Below, one piece after another: positions 23,201-30,589 of a stretch of DNA of 64,000 bases. Under the pieces are notes generated by a model. The model saw only the letters and a list, made by a program, of their open reading frames with translations, was not told where the DNA came from and did no database searches. Source of the stretch: Bactericera cockerelli (lineage: Eukaryota > Arthropoda > Insecta > Hemiptera > Triozidae); contig CM044965.1 of the NCBI GenBank assembly GCA_024516035.1, positions 27,170,425-27,234,424 on the forward strand, in the 5' to 3' direction. A program made the translations under genes and the position numbers. Every line of letters begins with the position of its first letter. Position 1 is the first letter of the stretch.

Positions 23201-25996
23201 TATCGAACATTTCTTACATACTTTTTTTTCAAATATACATCATATTATAGCTCCATCTTGTGTTGATTTTTTTTTCTAGTACCTCGTAGGTGTGTTTAAC
23301 TTGCCTTCGACCCTGAATAGAATTGATAATGTGTCTTTCAATGGAATAGACATGCTTAGTTTTAAGGTTTTTATTATATTATATTTTCATTTTATTTTTT
23401 AATGTATACAATGGAGCCTCAACTCCGTAGACTTAAAAAAAAAAAAGTTGAATCAGCTATTTGCTTCTGATGGCTCAGTCAGCATCAGTGCTGACTGGGA
23501 ATTGATAGGAATGCAAGGATGTGAGATATCATGAAGAGTTGCAGACTCATTAGACACACGTTGCTGATCTAACTGTGACCTACATACGTACCGGTAACTT
23601 TTAATAACATCCTAGTAGCACATGTTTTATTGTAATGTGACATATAATCTTATAAGGACTTGTAACCTAGAGGTCCGTGGTTCAAGGCCCGGTTTCAGAA
23701 TGGATTTAGTAAAGAGAGTTTGACTAGTTGTCACGAAAGTGATTGACACAAATATGATAACATTTTTTTTTTACTTTTATGATCTTAGGGTCTAATATTA
23801 TAAAAAACGATTAAAATTAAGATAAGCCAAAGGCGATTATTATTTATACTGCCCGTATTATCTATTACTATTATTTTTTTGGTATTGTTTGTTACTGTGA
23901 GGACTAGCCTACCATACAGCTATTCTATTAGTTAGGCTAAGATGCTGACTCGATATACTCTAAGCATCAGCTCACAGCAGACTGATGGTTGTTCTGCTTA
24001 CGTCTGGATTCCGTTCATAGCGTGACCTACATGGCAGGGTCGGATAATTATGTATGTGGGCTTTCCAGTTTTCACCCGGGCTTTTTCAAGGCTATGATTT
24101 GTTGTTGTTGTAACCAGCTTGGCTACAGCTGGAGGGAGTGATATTCTCTAGCCACCTCTAGAGTGGAAATGTTGGCTTGTTCTGAACCACATATTTCTAT
24201 GTGCGATCAACTATCGTGAGAACTTGGGCTTCGCCCTTTTAAACCCTTAGAAAACTGGCTTGTTAAGGTTGGCTAGTCCATTATCTGTTTATAGTTCTCT
24301 AACAAGACGGTCTTCTCATTGCTATGGTTTGTCGTCGCTGACAGCACAAATTGAACCTGGATTTACCACATTCTAACTAAGTAAGATCACCGAAGTTAAG
24401 CAACGTTCAGCGAGGAAAGACTTCGTGAGGTTAATGTGGGTAGCAGGTTTCTGAATTTCCTGCGAATGGAGGATAACATCCCCGTCGTGCATGGTCACAG
24501 TTGAAATCGACGTTAAACCCACAAAAAAAAAAAAAAATCTAACCTGGACCCATTCAGTCTAACTTGTATAACTGATGAGAGATAAGAGAAAGGATATAAT
24601 AATAATATCCAACATCATAAGGTATGAAGGGGTCTCTATCTTGATTACCACAGTAAATTGGGCGGCCCGAAAACAAAACAAATGATTTTATTACTTTCCT
24701 TCCTATGGGATAAGAAAAGTAAAATTTATGATTTATTTATTATTTTGATTATTACAGTAGAATACCGCTAGCTCGGAATTCAAGACAGAAGCTTCATTTC
24801 GCGTTATCGAGATTTCGAATAAGGAGCGAAGATCGAAAAGGGCCGAAGTATTCTTTCGAGTAAAAGGAATTTTCGACCTGTTGGGATTTAAAGTTGGCGA
24901 GATTCTACTATTCAACGCTTTTTTAAGAAATTTTGTTTTAACTTTTACAAGAAATTTACTAATACAATAAAGATGTGATGAAATCCCCCAGTTTCATAGT
25001 CGATAGTCGTCATTAAATTTAATCAGGAACTTAAGCGACATTTTTATACAGAATTAAATGGCAAACTAAGTTTAAGATTAGCGACTATCAAAGAGCATGT
25101 AGCAGTGCCCCACCCTGACAAGTTCAAGTACAAGTACCAGTTTAGTACAGAGAAAATATATTAAAAATCCATAAATACGTATTTTAGAAATTATATCGCT
25201 CAGCTTGCAGCGTAAGATAGGATCAGTGGTGAGAAGATACTCGTTTACCTAGCGGAAAGTCCCTAGTTCAAACCCCAGATCCGAAAAAAATTGTATTAAA
25301 AAATTGTTTACAGTTGTTTGTAAGGGATACCTTCCTGTGCGCTCATGTTGACCCAGCACCTAATTGTGTCACTTCTCGCCCATCAGAGGGGGGATTACTA
25401 CGCGAAGGGCAAACTATTACAAGCCTACAACACAGACCACCACAAGGGTGATACTGATTCCGGACCCGACAGAAAATATTGACTTTAAGCGATTAGGCAT
25501 ACCCCCACAAGCGTCTACAGTAGCAACCGTTTACAGGTTTTGTAAAAAAAAAATATTTCTTTTCTCCGATTTAATAAAGGATCTTATTTTTTAAGTTGTA
25601 GAAAATACGCGCGATTAGCTCAGTGGTTAAGCACTCGCTTACCATGTGGGAGGTCCTGGGTTCGATCCACTTCTCGCCCATCAGAAGGGAGGCATACTAC
25701 GGGATGGGCAGGCTACAACACAGACCACAAGCGTCCACAGCTCCTGTTTCATGGCTACGAAATAAAAAAGGCTGTGAAACACTCAAAAAAAAAAAAAAAA
25801 CTCACTTGGTAGCGGTGGGCACCAGCGTCCAGTCATACCCCTGCAGCACCTTACTCACAGCCTCCTTGATCTCTGAGTTGTCCTGGGCCCCTTTCATTTT
25901 GGCCCTCGCGGCCGCTGTAATGCTCTTGGCCGCGCTGGTGGTGATGGTGACCACAGGTTTGGAACCGCTGCAGGGCGGCTCAGAAATTCCGTACAT
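5033..25996 (-). CDS. SoxE: SoxE transcription factor (Sox8/9/10, Sox100B group), six coding exons
   Basis: A sequence-specific HMG-box activator that bends DNA at (A/T)(A/T)CAA(A/T)G sites; family members act in gonad, gut and neural-type development. Coding exons: 25996-25806, 18638-18492, 7324-7154, 6688-6558, 6241-5851, 5204-5033; 1203 bases, 400 residues plus stop. All splice phases agree (2, 2, 2, 1, 2). Exon 1 holds the SoxE-only dimerisation motif ([16 protein letters not shown]). Exons 2 and 3 hold the HMG box ([16 protein letters not shown], then [12 protein letters not shown] and [12 protein letters not shown]). The intron splits the HMG box right after LGVLW, the place known for vertebrate Sox8/9/10. 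A DQYLP motif near residue 250 matches the SoxE central activation region. Two introns are very long (7.2 and 11.2 kb) and hold another gene and many repeats. Identity as SoxE is near certain; the 5' UTR and promoter are not identified. Confidence 0.95.
5498..5692 (+). mobile_element. S1 SINE in SoxE intron 5
   Basis: A tRNA-headed SINE: AAGTGGTTAAAGC box A, a box-B-like GGCTTGAATCCCACCC, and a body ending CCTTCCACTAAAGAGTGTTATT followed by ATT repeats. Same family as 3880-4110, 6318-6475, 30590-30880, 35140-35355, 44445-44640 and 53270-53590. Confidence 0.75.
5851..6241 (-). CDS. SoxE: SoxE coding exon 5 (central activation region)
   Basis: The acceptor is TTTTCAG|CG and the donor CTCAG|GTAATT. 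It encodes a Ser-rich start, an acidic segment with [11 protein letters not shown] (compare FDQYLPPNG in Sox9), then GSHGNASL repeated three times from a 24 bp DNA repeat, and a His-rich end. The tandem repeat sits just after the activation motif and is probably length-variable. Confidence 0.88.
6318..6475 (-). mobile_element. S1 SINE in SoxE intron 4
   Basis: A reverse-oriented S1 copy (TTCTACCACCTAACACTCAG, box B reversed near 6400). It fills about half of the 316 bp intron. Confidence 0.75.
6558..6688 (-). CDS. SoxE: SoxE coding exon 4 (Ser/Pro-rich linker)
   Basis: The acceptor is CTCCCCAG|TATG and the donor TTAT|GTAAGT. It encodes an acidic [14 protein letters not shown] stretch and [13 protein letters not shown], reminiscent of the TPPTTPKT segment of vertebrate SoxE proteins. 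The match to known SoxE domains is modest, but phase and codon use support it. Confidence 0.85.
6689..7153. other. SoxE intron 3
   Basis: AT-rich. It holds a MITE-2 end fragment (6710-6745), an (AAT)n run at 6781-6800, a 35 bp S6 SINE head fragment at 6803-6838 and a near-duplicate 'attcaagtaatatttattttac' pair (6850, 6897). No gene is seen. Confidence 0.5.
7154..7324 (-). CDS. SoxE: SoxE coding exon 3 (HMG box, second half)
   Basis: The acceptor is TTTCCCCAG|AAAGCTG. The exon encodes [18 protein letters not shown] and [12 protein letters not shown], then a Gly/Pro linker. The donor is ATTAG|GTGGGT at 7153. A more obvious GTAAGG 28 bases earlier would give the wrong phase and a stop. The first 53 exon bases plus the acceptor are copied twice more upstream (7405-7458, 7569-7622). 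Confidence 0.9.
7325..7796. repeat. (ATACA)n array with copies of the SoxE exon 3 acceptor and exon edge
   Basis: Pentanucleotide ATACA repeats are interrupted by two copies of the exon 3 start: 7405-7458 and 7569-7622, each 53 exon bases plus CCCCAG on the minus strand. Two short copies carry only the acceptor edge (TTTTCTGGGG, 7659-7671, and TTTTCTGAGG, 7720-7732). Each copy runs directly back into ATACA units, so the compound unit is acceptor + exon edge + satellite. Confidence 0.92.
7797..8042. repeat. 16-bp minisatellite built from a pogo-like transposon end
   Basis: About fifteen copies of a unit of about 15-17 bp (GAACTGGATATAAGAGA). The first unit reads CAGTCGAACCTGGATAT, which resembles the terminal repeat of pogo/Tigger-type elements and recurs at 53599. 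Related units occur at 22740-22960 and 51590-51720. Confidence 0.8.
8090..9840. mobile_element. Composite element: two 45-bp satellite blocks with inverted flanks
   Basis: The left part has GATTCCGTCCC motifs (8140-8240). Block 1 (8300-8690) is eight copies of a 45 bp unit containing GCATGGCCTTCATTGTATTT. Then come the inverse motif GGGACGGAATC several times (8761-8890), an inverted-repeat arm (8959-9080), block 2 of the same 45 bp family (9161-9500), and the matching arm (9703-9824). The GGTGGAGTTCG motif recurs through the arms. All of it lies inside SoxE intron 2. Confidence 0.7.
8900..9130. mobile_element. Short hairpin element inside the composite element
   Basis: Inverted arms of about 44 bp (TCCGAATCATAAAATCCATG near 8927, its reverse complement near 9082) are nearly perfect. 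They extend into complementary AT-rich flanks, so the whole could form one hairpin. The loop carries the GGTGGAG-type arm sequence. Confidence 0.6.
9890..10345. repeat. SINE core fragment and GGTTGGGTGGAAGAG tail
   Basis: 9890-10020 is the shared SINE core (CAGGCTGGGTGAGGTTAATG ... ACCCCCGTCCTGA) without a tRNA head. 10148-10345 is the tail family also at 3660 and 13215, ending in A-rich repeats. Confidence 0.65.
10346..10765. other. Intron stretch: T-tract, GAA-rich tract, MITE half
   Basis: It contains a T-tract at 10409-10424 and a GAA-rich purine tract at 10635-10685. From about 10540 it appears to be part of a MITE-2 copy that resumes after the 5S SINE and ends near 11165 (CTGTTTCATAATTCCGCCC). 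Confidence 0.5.
10766..11032 (+). mobile_element. 5S-rRNA-headed SINE, young copy 1
   Basis: The first 115 bases track 5S rRNA (TGTTGAATACACCGGTTCCC, ACACCGAAGTTAAGCGACAT, ACTTGGATGGGTGACCA). These include the internal pol III control region in the GGATGGGTGACC part. The shared core and an A-rich tail follow. An 11 bp target duplication AATCCTACACT flanks it (754-764 and 1033-1043, each +10000). Long duplication plus A-tail points to LINE-driven insertion. Confidence 0.9.
11044..11789. other. Intron stretch, AT-rich
   Basis: The right half of the MITE-2 copy ends near 11165. The rest is AT-rich with no recognisable element or gene. Confidence 0.5.
11790..11976. mobile_element. MITE with CAGTGGCGTAGC ends
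   Basis: A 187 bp element. CAGTGGCGTAGC at the left matches the reverse complement of GCTACGCCACTG at the right. The interior is G-rich then C-rich (GGGGGG tracts at 11817-11860 and CCCCCC near 11950), so it can form a hairpin. The superfamily is not assigned. Confidence 0.8.
11977..14633. other. Intron stretch with old repeats
   Basis: 12250-12510: reversed SINE core. 12640-12661: (AAT)n. 13215-13400: GGTTGGGCGGAAGAG tail family. 13500-13770: S4 SINE (TGTCCCGGTAACTCAGTGATC head). 14095-14260: imperfect 'agatacata' repeats. 14430-14520: decayed 5S-SINE piece (CAGCGTCGATGGCAGTT). 12700-13200 holds nothing recognised. Confidence 0.6.
14607..14612 (-). terminator. Poly(A) signal of the nested coiled-coil gene
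   Basis: AATAAA on the minus strand only about 22 bases after the TGA stop at 14636-14634. This suggests a very short 3' UTR. Confidence 0.5.
14634..16799 (-). CDS. Intronless long coiled-coil protein, 721 residues, nested in SoxE intron 2
   Basis: A single uninterrupted reading frame on the SoxE strand, starting at ATG 16799. Residues about 1-75 are mixed helical ([20 protein letters not shown]). About 75-650 is near-continuous coiled coil rich in Glu, Lys, Leu and Asn with heptad spacing and a basic patch ([16 protein letters not shown] near 175). The last about 70 residues are not coiled: Cys, His and Tyr-rich ([15 protein letters not shown]), ending [10 protein letters not shown]. No signal peptide, membrane segment or enzymatic motif is seen. 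It resembles cytoskeletal, centrosomal or kinetochore rods in composition only; no family is recognised. A full-length open frame without decay shows it is under selection or young. The lack of introns beside a heavily spliced host gene fits a retrogene or a lineage-specific gene. No poly(A) tract or target duplication is seen to prove retrocopying. Confidence 0.85.
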   Translation of the reverse strand: MVVDIMQRLFGEGVDTDQVRDGCNMDFDDVLKQLKPGRRELRKIVEGLMVALQEYPLVLELYREESEKVMGLESCVLCLFREKLILSRKVEAITECKGKNMKTIVCLKADLKLRVDTIARIDEQISQLLSSEKLHLKKIDSIETNTMETVVETKEITEEIEKLLPKACQLRGKKRSKQQESQKRKQDMLTAHLNWSAYFKGQFESQTESLMRCTEKMEELKNFKIENLKSTIKILSDKIKQHVEGAAIKNDEVEQMSNRVENLRRSIEVREDKLKNCREERQKWMQYKTTQEETMEIVQKELEYYDNEIETIKDDQAEVLRKSREVLEESNKFIQQLAEENCSLSRNLPDTKLVIEDFIFELEHSTNSMRSLYQETESLCRDYNLSDQNSALTASEMLNLTEQEEDTSCRLTSDYLDVIKDMDKLCQYNQLVSEVQEIQDANDLLSQRILELDLVKQNKDCHMSELAKKKNDLCLQYDLQLSRIETYEKFLEDLEKKKLCIESKIESLSFEHDILLNTDWNLKEELQKINDQTKKQYLDHDCVLRENKKLKKKFDRLNESLRFEKENNIKLEKSIETSMKTKAFNLSGITDALNVSHTQEMALQSERRRLINEFDRLGTSYNLIMENIKKFEKIIDIQGEKIEKNYRLATRTYSGVSCHANYERKNHVKIVPSNHSGLDQHFYYHDNLDCREHEHDEYRPERQIGSGCFSGFNILDLAEDS
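16800..17299. other. Upstream of the nested coiled-coil gene
   Basis: Very AT-rich, with TAATATTTTTTTATTG-like sequence directly before the start codon on the minus strand. It presumably holds the promoter. No CpG-rich core or clear TATA position can be chosen. Confidence 0.35.
17300..17560. mobile_element. TE tail with ACTAGCCGTTTGCCCGTGC head
   Basis: The head resembles the ACTAG..GCTGTC.CCCGC families at 1282 and 19733. It ends in TAGGTAGGTAGGTAG and ATATATAGAG. A non-coding TE end; class uncertain. Confidence 0.5.
17675..17865 (-). pseudogene. C-terminal remnant of a non-LTR retrotransposon ORF2
   Basis: The minus strand reads [17 protein letters not shown] then [15 protein letters not shown] and ends IIK-stop (17677-17675). 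The pattern (N)LP-x-x-IR...FKR-x-LK-x-(W/Y)L is typical of the end of jockey/CR1-like reverse transcriptase ORFs. Upstream catalytic domains are absent, so it is a 5'-truncated dead copy. Confidence 0.65.
18156..18491. repeat. Tandem array of the SoxE exon 2 splice donor
   Basis: Ten units of about 30-40 bp continue from the exon edge into the intron. On the minus strand each reads like CTGGGCGTCCTCTGGAA|GTAAGT, the last exon codons plus donor. GTAAGT is intact in all but the unit near 18270. Units at 18230-18290 and 18395-18450 match each other best, giving a higher-order repeat of five units. Confidence 0.93.
18492..18638 (-). CDS. SoxE: SoxE coding exon 2 (HMG box, first half)
   Basis: The acceptor is CTCTTTTTTCAG|A; the exon encodes [17 protein letters not shown] onward to LSKTLGVLW. 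It covers helices 1 and 2 of the HMG box, with the SoxE signature AQAARR and [11 protein letters not shown]. The donor is TGGAA|GTAAGT. The last 18 exon bases with the donor are copied ten more times downstream in the intron. Confidence 0.93.
18675..18765. repeat. Two-copy tandem duplication near the SoxE exon 2 acceptor
   Basis: AATAAACTGGTGTGAACATC and following bases occur twice with a spacing of about 50 bp. It lies about 40 bases upstream of the acceptor and does not include it. Confidence 0.75.
18766..19021. other. SoxE intron 1, AT-rich
   Basis: No recognisable element. T-rich tracts lie at 18889-18898 and 18940-18950. Confidence 0.4.
19022..19735. mobile_element. Dispersed TE 'X', intact-length copy without nested insertions
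   Basis: It begins CACTGCCAATTATGGACACA and ends near GAAATTTCTCGGAAGTAAAA, with a GACCGACAGACCGACAGACGG stretch near 19570. It aligns along its length with 31998-33357. That copy carries two extra insertions, so this one serves as the empty-site reference. No coding frame; class unknown. Confidence 0.65.
19733..19965. mobile_element. TE tail abutting TE 'X'
   Basis: ACTAGCGGGCTGTCGCCCGC through GTCAGTCAGTGACTTTGAC; same family as 1282-1655. It begins directly at the end of TE X. Confidence 0.6.
20100..20325 (-). mobile_element. S3 SINE, reverse
   Basis: tRNA-like head at the right (reversed: GCTCAGTGGTTAAGCACTCG, GGTTCGATCC) and body with TGTGGTCTGTGTTGTA and CATGAAACAGGAG. Part of the middle is missing compared with 54400-54700. 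Confidence 0.75.
20675..20835. mobile_element. Pogo/Tigger-like MITE, copy 1
   Basis: Inverted ends: CCCGCTAACTTAAAATTC at the left and GAGTTAGCGAGATTCTACTG at the right; the interior repeats CGGGATTTTCG. A related copy lies at 24755-24909. Confidence 0.6.
20836..22724. other. SoxE intron 1: mixed repeats
   Basis: 21118-21185: S2 head, reverse. 21535-21755: reversed 5S-headed SINE. 22075-22200: tandem CCCCAAATCTCC(T/C)TCAAAT words, related to the MITE-3 end seen at 47690 and 58634. 21250-21470 is AT-rich. 22430-22680 is unassigned. Confidence 0.55.
22725..22965. repeat. Tandem GGGTAAATTTGACCTGGAAA units
   Basis: Three units of about 75-80 bp contain ATCGTATTCTTGTATCCAGG plus TATATCCAG words. 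They are the reverse of the pogo-end minisatellite at 7797 and of 51590-51720, so this is another amplified end of that family. Confidence 0.7.
22967..23165 (+). mobile_element. 5S-headed SINE, older copy
   Basis: CAGCGTCGATGCCGCGTTGA, ATCACCGAAGTTAGGCAACG and the core TCTGGGTGAGGTTAATGTGG. More diverged than the copies at 10766, 31500 and 35575. Confidence 0.75.
23166..24754. other. SoxE intron 1: repeats and unassigned DNA
   Basis: 23640-23775: S2 SINE. 23900-24240: unassigned, moderately GC-rich. 24250-24310: a sequence whose reverse complement resembles the unit of the minisatellite at 38185. 24375-24535: 5S-type SINE lacking its first part. No gene is seen. Confidence 0.5.
24755..24909. 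mobile_element. Pogo/Tigger-like MITE, copy 2
   Basis: CAGTAGAATACCGCTAGCTC at the left mirrors GGCGAGATTCTACT at the right, flanked by TA-like dinucleotides. The interior matches copy 1 (TTCGAATAAG, GGATTT). Confidence 0.65.
25200..25560 (+). mobile_element. S3 SINE, older copy
   Basis: A body with TTGTTTGTAAGGGATACCTT and GTTGACCCAGCACCTAA, near-complete but with a decayed tRNA head. Confidence 0.7.
25608..25800 (+). mobile_element. S3 SINE whose A-tail abuts the SoxE exon 1 donor
   Basis: tRNA head (GATTAGCTCAGTGGTTAAGC, GGGTTCGATCC), a body shortened internally, then ...GCTGTGAAACACTC plus about 17 A. The A-tail ends at 25800. The SoxE donor dinucleotide is 25805-25804 on the other strand, so the intron begins GTGAG followed at once by the SINE poly(T). 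Confidence 0.85.
25806..25996 (-). CDS. SoxE: SoxE coding exon 1 (dimerisation domain)
   Basis: It encodes 63 codons plus two bases: an Ala/Thr/Ser-rich start, then the DIM region ending [12 protein letters not shown]. The start is the first ATG (25996) after an in-frame stop near 26056, so translation probably begins here unless an upstream coding exon joins between. The donor is ACCAA|GTGAG. A SINE poly(A) tail starts at the sixth intron base. Confidence 0.85.
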
Positions 25997-26100
25997 GGGA
26001 AAACTTGATTGCGCACTTTGGGGGATGTTTTTTTGGACGGCAGTTCTGGGATGTTATAAGGGGTGGTGGGGTCAATGTGCACGCGGGTTAATCCCGCCAT

Positions 26101-28079
26101 TTAGTTGAAATTTTCATGTCCGAAAATTTATTTTTCCGTACTTATTTTATTGTTTATGAAACCTTACTGTTTATTTTTTATATTTTTACTTTCTATTACC
26201 TATAAGGTATAGAAAGTATTGTAATCGGTCACTTTTTTTTTTATTGTTTATGTTTTTTTTTGGTGTTGTTAATTTTATGTTGTTGTTATAAGTTCATTTT
26301 TATTATCTTCATACTAAATTAAAATGAAGTTTTTAAGATCTGAAATTGTAAAGTGTAAAATACATATTACCTACTTTATTAGCTTATTTTGCTACACTAA
26401 TTATTATTATTATTTTTTCAATTTTACGGACATCGTGTCCATTTATACAAAACGCGATTTTATATGTTAAAAAAAAATCTCTAATAAGTACAACATATTG
26501 ATTTTAGATTTATTTTGTTTATTTACTTACCTCTCTTTTTCAAATTGCTGTAAAGAGATAGTTTCTAAAATGGTCACGAAAAATCTAAGGGCTATTAAAA
26601 AAAAATGGCGAAATTAATAGACAGAATCGAAGTTCTGGAATAATGACTTAGGGCGATTAACAGAAGTTTTTGTAATACCTCTCTGGCGCTAAGTCTCGGA
26701 TTGCGCACTGTCAAAGATAGGGGAAACCGATGCTAAGCAATGACTTAAGTTTCTGATTTTGTCTATTAATTTCGCCCTAATTTTTTTCTTATTAGTCATA
26801 TTTTTAACACTTTTCTGTACTCAAATTTTGTACAACTTTTTTCAATCATATTTATCTATAGGTAAAGGATGAGTGAGAAATATTTAGCCGATGATAAATG
26901 ACGAACCCATATTTACACTTACTACTTCCGAGAAAATTTCTATTTTTTCAAAAGTTTGCATACGAGTCATAGAAAAAAGACAAAAAATGTTATTTTAAAA
27001 ATAGTTATCATATTTGTGTTAATCACTTTCGTGATATCACAACTACTTAAACTCGCTTTAATAAATCAACGCTGAAACCAGGACTTGAACCACCGACCTC
27101 CGGTTACAAGTCCGCGCCTTATCGATCAAGCTACTGAGGCCGGTACGTAAATATACAGAATTTTATTATGCTAGAATTACTGTATTAAAATGCTCTCACG
27201 GCTCTCACCCTAAAAGCTTAAGTAATTTAGACAGTAGTCCAGCAGTAAGTGTGAGATTTCAGACAAATTATTTAAAAAAATGTATTGTTTATAAATTCAA
27301 TAAATTGTCCAATATTTACATTACAAGTTATCAAAATAAAAATGAGTTAAATTTGTTCAATTTGAACGAGTAAAATGAATAGAAAAATGATTTTAATCAG
27401 TCGATTTCAATGGCTAAAAATGGATTTTAACCATCAATAACACAACTTTTGTTTAAAAGAACACGAATAAAAAAAGTTTATGAAGGGTTTATTAACAATT
27501 TTTTTAAACTAAAACATAAAAAATATTGAACTTTTATAGTTTCTTATAAGTCTATTCACCCCATTTTATCTGAAAAACATTTTATAATACCTAATAGGTA
27601 TTGAACTTTAGTTCTATAAGTAAGCTTTTAAAGGTCTATTTACCAAACTTCAGCCCATTACTATTAGGTAAGAATAAGATAAATAATAATAAAAGTAATT
27701 AGAAATGTTATTTCATTTTTTCACAATAAGTAAAATTTATTAATCAAATTCAAATTAAAAAAAAAAAAAAAATACAAAAAAAAAAAAAAAAACTTTACAC
27801 CATGCAATGATATTTACAATATTAATTTAATTAAGGTAGGTAACGTAATTTTTAACGAACTGTTTTGATCCGCTTTTTTTTCAAATCGACAAAGAGAAAA
27901 AAAACGCGGTGTGAATTATTTGGGGGCGCATCGGTTCGTTTGAATGCGCCTCGGTATTATCTCATCGTTCTCGGTAAACTTCTCCTTAGGGCGATAAAAT
28001 GTCATTTGTAAAAAAATCAAGATGACTGCTGCTCCCTCGTGGAATGATAAGAGAAATAGAGGAAGCGCGGTGGAGTTGT
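26101..28079. other. Upstream region of SoxE
   Basis: Mostly AT-rich. 26606-26778: MITE-1. 27000-27145: S2 SINE, reverse. 27765-27795: A-rich tract. 27890-28080 is less AT-rich (GGGGGCGCATCGG, CTCGTGGAATGAT) and non-repetitive in this window; it could belong to the SoxE promoter or a 5' exon, but nothing proves it. Confidence 0.45.
26606..26778. mobile_element. MITE-1 copy
   Basis: GCGAAATTAATAGAC at the left and GTCTATTAATTTCGCCC at the right, with the conserved interior TTTTTGTAATACCTCT and GGCGCTAAGTCTCGGATTG. Further copies at 29453 and in the 61.6-62.4 kb cluster. Confidence 0.8.
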
Positions 28080-28545
28080 GAAGAGGTTGGGTGGCAGAGA
28101 TTGACTCTGCGCGGTGGAGTTATGAAGAGGTTGGGTGGTAGAGATTGACTCTGGCAAGAAACCCGCCGGCGCCGTCGGCTTTGGTGATCAACTAGTTAGA
28201 GTATAGTCACCTTGACCTAGCGGTATCATGCTCGGCTTGCACTCCAGGTGACCCGGGTTCGAATCCCGGAGGGGTCGGAATTTTTCGGCTCTGAACTTGG
28301 GATGTTGGTGTCTTGGCTAGCCTCTAGAGGGCAATTGGGGTAGTTGTAGAGTGGGCAAAGACGAGTGGCGAGTTTACGAGATTGATGTTGGAATATGGCG
28401 TTTGGTTGGAGATGGATGATCCATTAGCATTAGTTCTCGAAATGTCGATTTAACAAATTAACTAGTTCTTTATCTATCAACTGATTAAGGGACGGTCACC
28501 TCAGATATATTCCATACTGCCACCCTGTATGGTTTTTTTTAATTA
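28080..28545 (+). mobile_element. S7 SINE
   Basis: A tRNA-like head (CTTGACCTAGCGGTATCATG ... GACCCGGGTTCGAATCCCGG) is preceded by two near-copies of GGTTGGGTGGCAGAGATTGA and followed by a body ending near 28450. The head matches 30470-30560. The tRNA cloverleaf is not intact, so this is a SINE, not a tRNA gene. Confidence 0.6.
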
Positions 28546-28692
28546 AGGGCCGAATTATAAAACAGGAATTAAGTTAAGATAAGCCAAACTGTCCCTCAAG
28601 TCGGGCTATAGTGCCCTGTGATTGGTTGAAACTCCGACTTGAGAGAGTGTTTGGCTTATCCTAACTTTATTCCTGTTTCATAATTTGGCCCT
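28546..28692. mobile_element. MITE-2 copy
   Basis: Ends GGGCCGAATTATAAAACAGG and CTGTTTCATAATTTGGCCCT; subterminal AAGTTAAGATAAGCCAAACT mirrored by GGCTTATCCTAACTTT; loop with GTGATTGGTTGAAACTCC. A complete hairpin element of about 147 bp. Confidence 0.85.
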
Positions 28693-30589
28693 AAATGTAA
28701 GCAATTTTATTAATTGGTTTTTGAGTAGTTAAGATCCTAGTCTGGAGATCCAGCTGGCGAGGGGATCATTTGGATTGGATTCCTCCCATGGATTGATCCT
28801 CATAATTATATTTGACAGTTTGACCACATAAAATGACATCACACCAAAATGCTGACACCAAAAACACTACTCGAATAAAGGACCTCTCTACTCTTACTCT
28901 GGTTATATTTTACTAAGTAGGTAAGTGTCTCAGTTTAATATGTAGAGCGACCTCAATAGCTTGATCGGAGAGGCGGCGGACTTGTAAGGTGGGTGGCTTA
29001 AGTCCCAATTTCTGGAAAAAATTAGGAGTTTGACTAGTTCTGTTAATACCACCCAATGCATGCGTTCTTCTTCATACTATTTTAGAATTTGATTACACAT
29101 TAATTTAATAACGCACTAAACTCATTGGACTCTTTAAGTCTTACAAAGATTATTATAATAAACCTGTTTCCTGCATATATTAAAAATGTATATCAATAGA
29201 GAAAACATTGTGCGATCCTCACGTGACAATCTCTTCGGATGTTTACTCGGAAAACGCTCAAGTAGCTTGCCGACCGCTAGATGGGCGGCTCAGTAGTGTC
29301 AACACCTCTGCTATCCGACTAATCCGGCCCGTTGTCTTATGGACATTCTCTGTTTCTAGGCCTGAGAAAGCTTTCTCACTCTCATAGGGCCACATTATGA
29401 AACAGGATCAAAGTTAAGCCCGACATGCTTTCCAGTCGGGGTTTTAACCAATAACACTATAGAAATTAATAGACATTTTTGTAATACCTCTGTGGTGCTA
29501 AGTCTCGGATGTGTACTGTCTTAGATGGGGAAAACTTAAGAATGACTTAAGTTATAGATTTTGTCTATTAATTTCGCCCTAAAACTAATCCTCTTTTATA
29601 ATTCACCGACCTCAATAGCTTGATGGATAAGGCGACGGACTTGGAGGTCGGTGGTTCAAGTCCCGGTTTCAGCGTTTATTTAGTAAAGCTAATTTGAGAA
29701 GTTGAGATAATACGAAAGTGATTGATACAAATATGATAACTCTTTTATAATTCTGCTCATAATCCCCGAATCTCCCTTGCAACTGCACTCTCATCAGGTG
29801 ATTTGGTAAATAACACACTCTCATTGGATGGATTTAACGAAATTTGACGGTTGAAAAGGATATTTGGGGATACTGAGAGTGAGTGCACCCTGTATCTTTC
29901 TAGCTTTCTTAGGATGAATGAGAAAGTTCGAACACTGTTTTCACAGTTCATTGTTCAATTAAGAAAATGCATTCGATTTACCCGATTGGTCTTCAGGATT
30001 TATCGACGGATAAATCCTGCAGTGCCTATTTGTGTAGCTAGCAAGTTATTTTGACCAGAATTGGATTAGTAGTTTACTAGAGGTTGTACATGCCGCTAGG
30101 GATAGTCGGTGGTCCCTGATTCTACTCTCGTCACCGGTGTCCCGCAAGGCAACACACGTGGGCCGCAATGAATGGACATTATAGAACACACTGTATACTA
30201 CCGTGCACCAGTTATACGACATTATAAGGCACATACTACACTATATAATTAGGAAGATAATATTATATAAAATATAATATGTATAATTATATTCCATTTC
30301 AAATGGATATGGGAATGCCGGGGAGGAGCGAGTAGGCAGATCGTGGCTCTGATTTGCTGAGGCAAGATTTCGTTATCTCAGACATTCCGTCATCAACTCG
30401 CGGTGTAAATCGCTGATAAAAAAAAAAGCACTTATTTTTTCAACGAATAAAATAACTGAAATTCAGTATTGAGTCCCCGTGGTTATGTGGGATTGCAAGC
30501 AGATGACCCGGGTTCGATTCTCGGCGGGTTGGATTTTTTTGGCTCTTAGAATTTGGATGTTAGAAATGACTCTTCCCCGTGAGGAAAAG
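28693..30589. other. Intergenic stretch with SINEs and MITEs
   Basis: 28945-29040: S2 SINE. 29388-29460: MITE-2 left part interrupted by MITE-1 at 29453-29582. 29604-29745: S2 SINE. 29755-29885: MITE-3 (CTCTCATTGGATGGATTTAA). 30470-30560: S7 head. No gene is seen. Confidence 0.6.
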
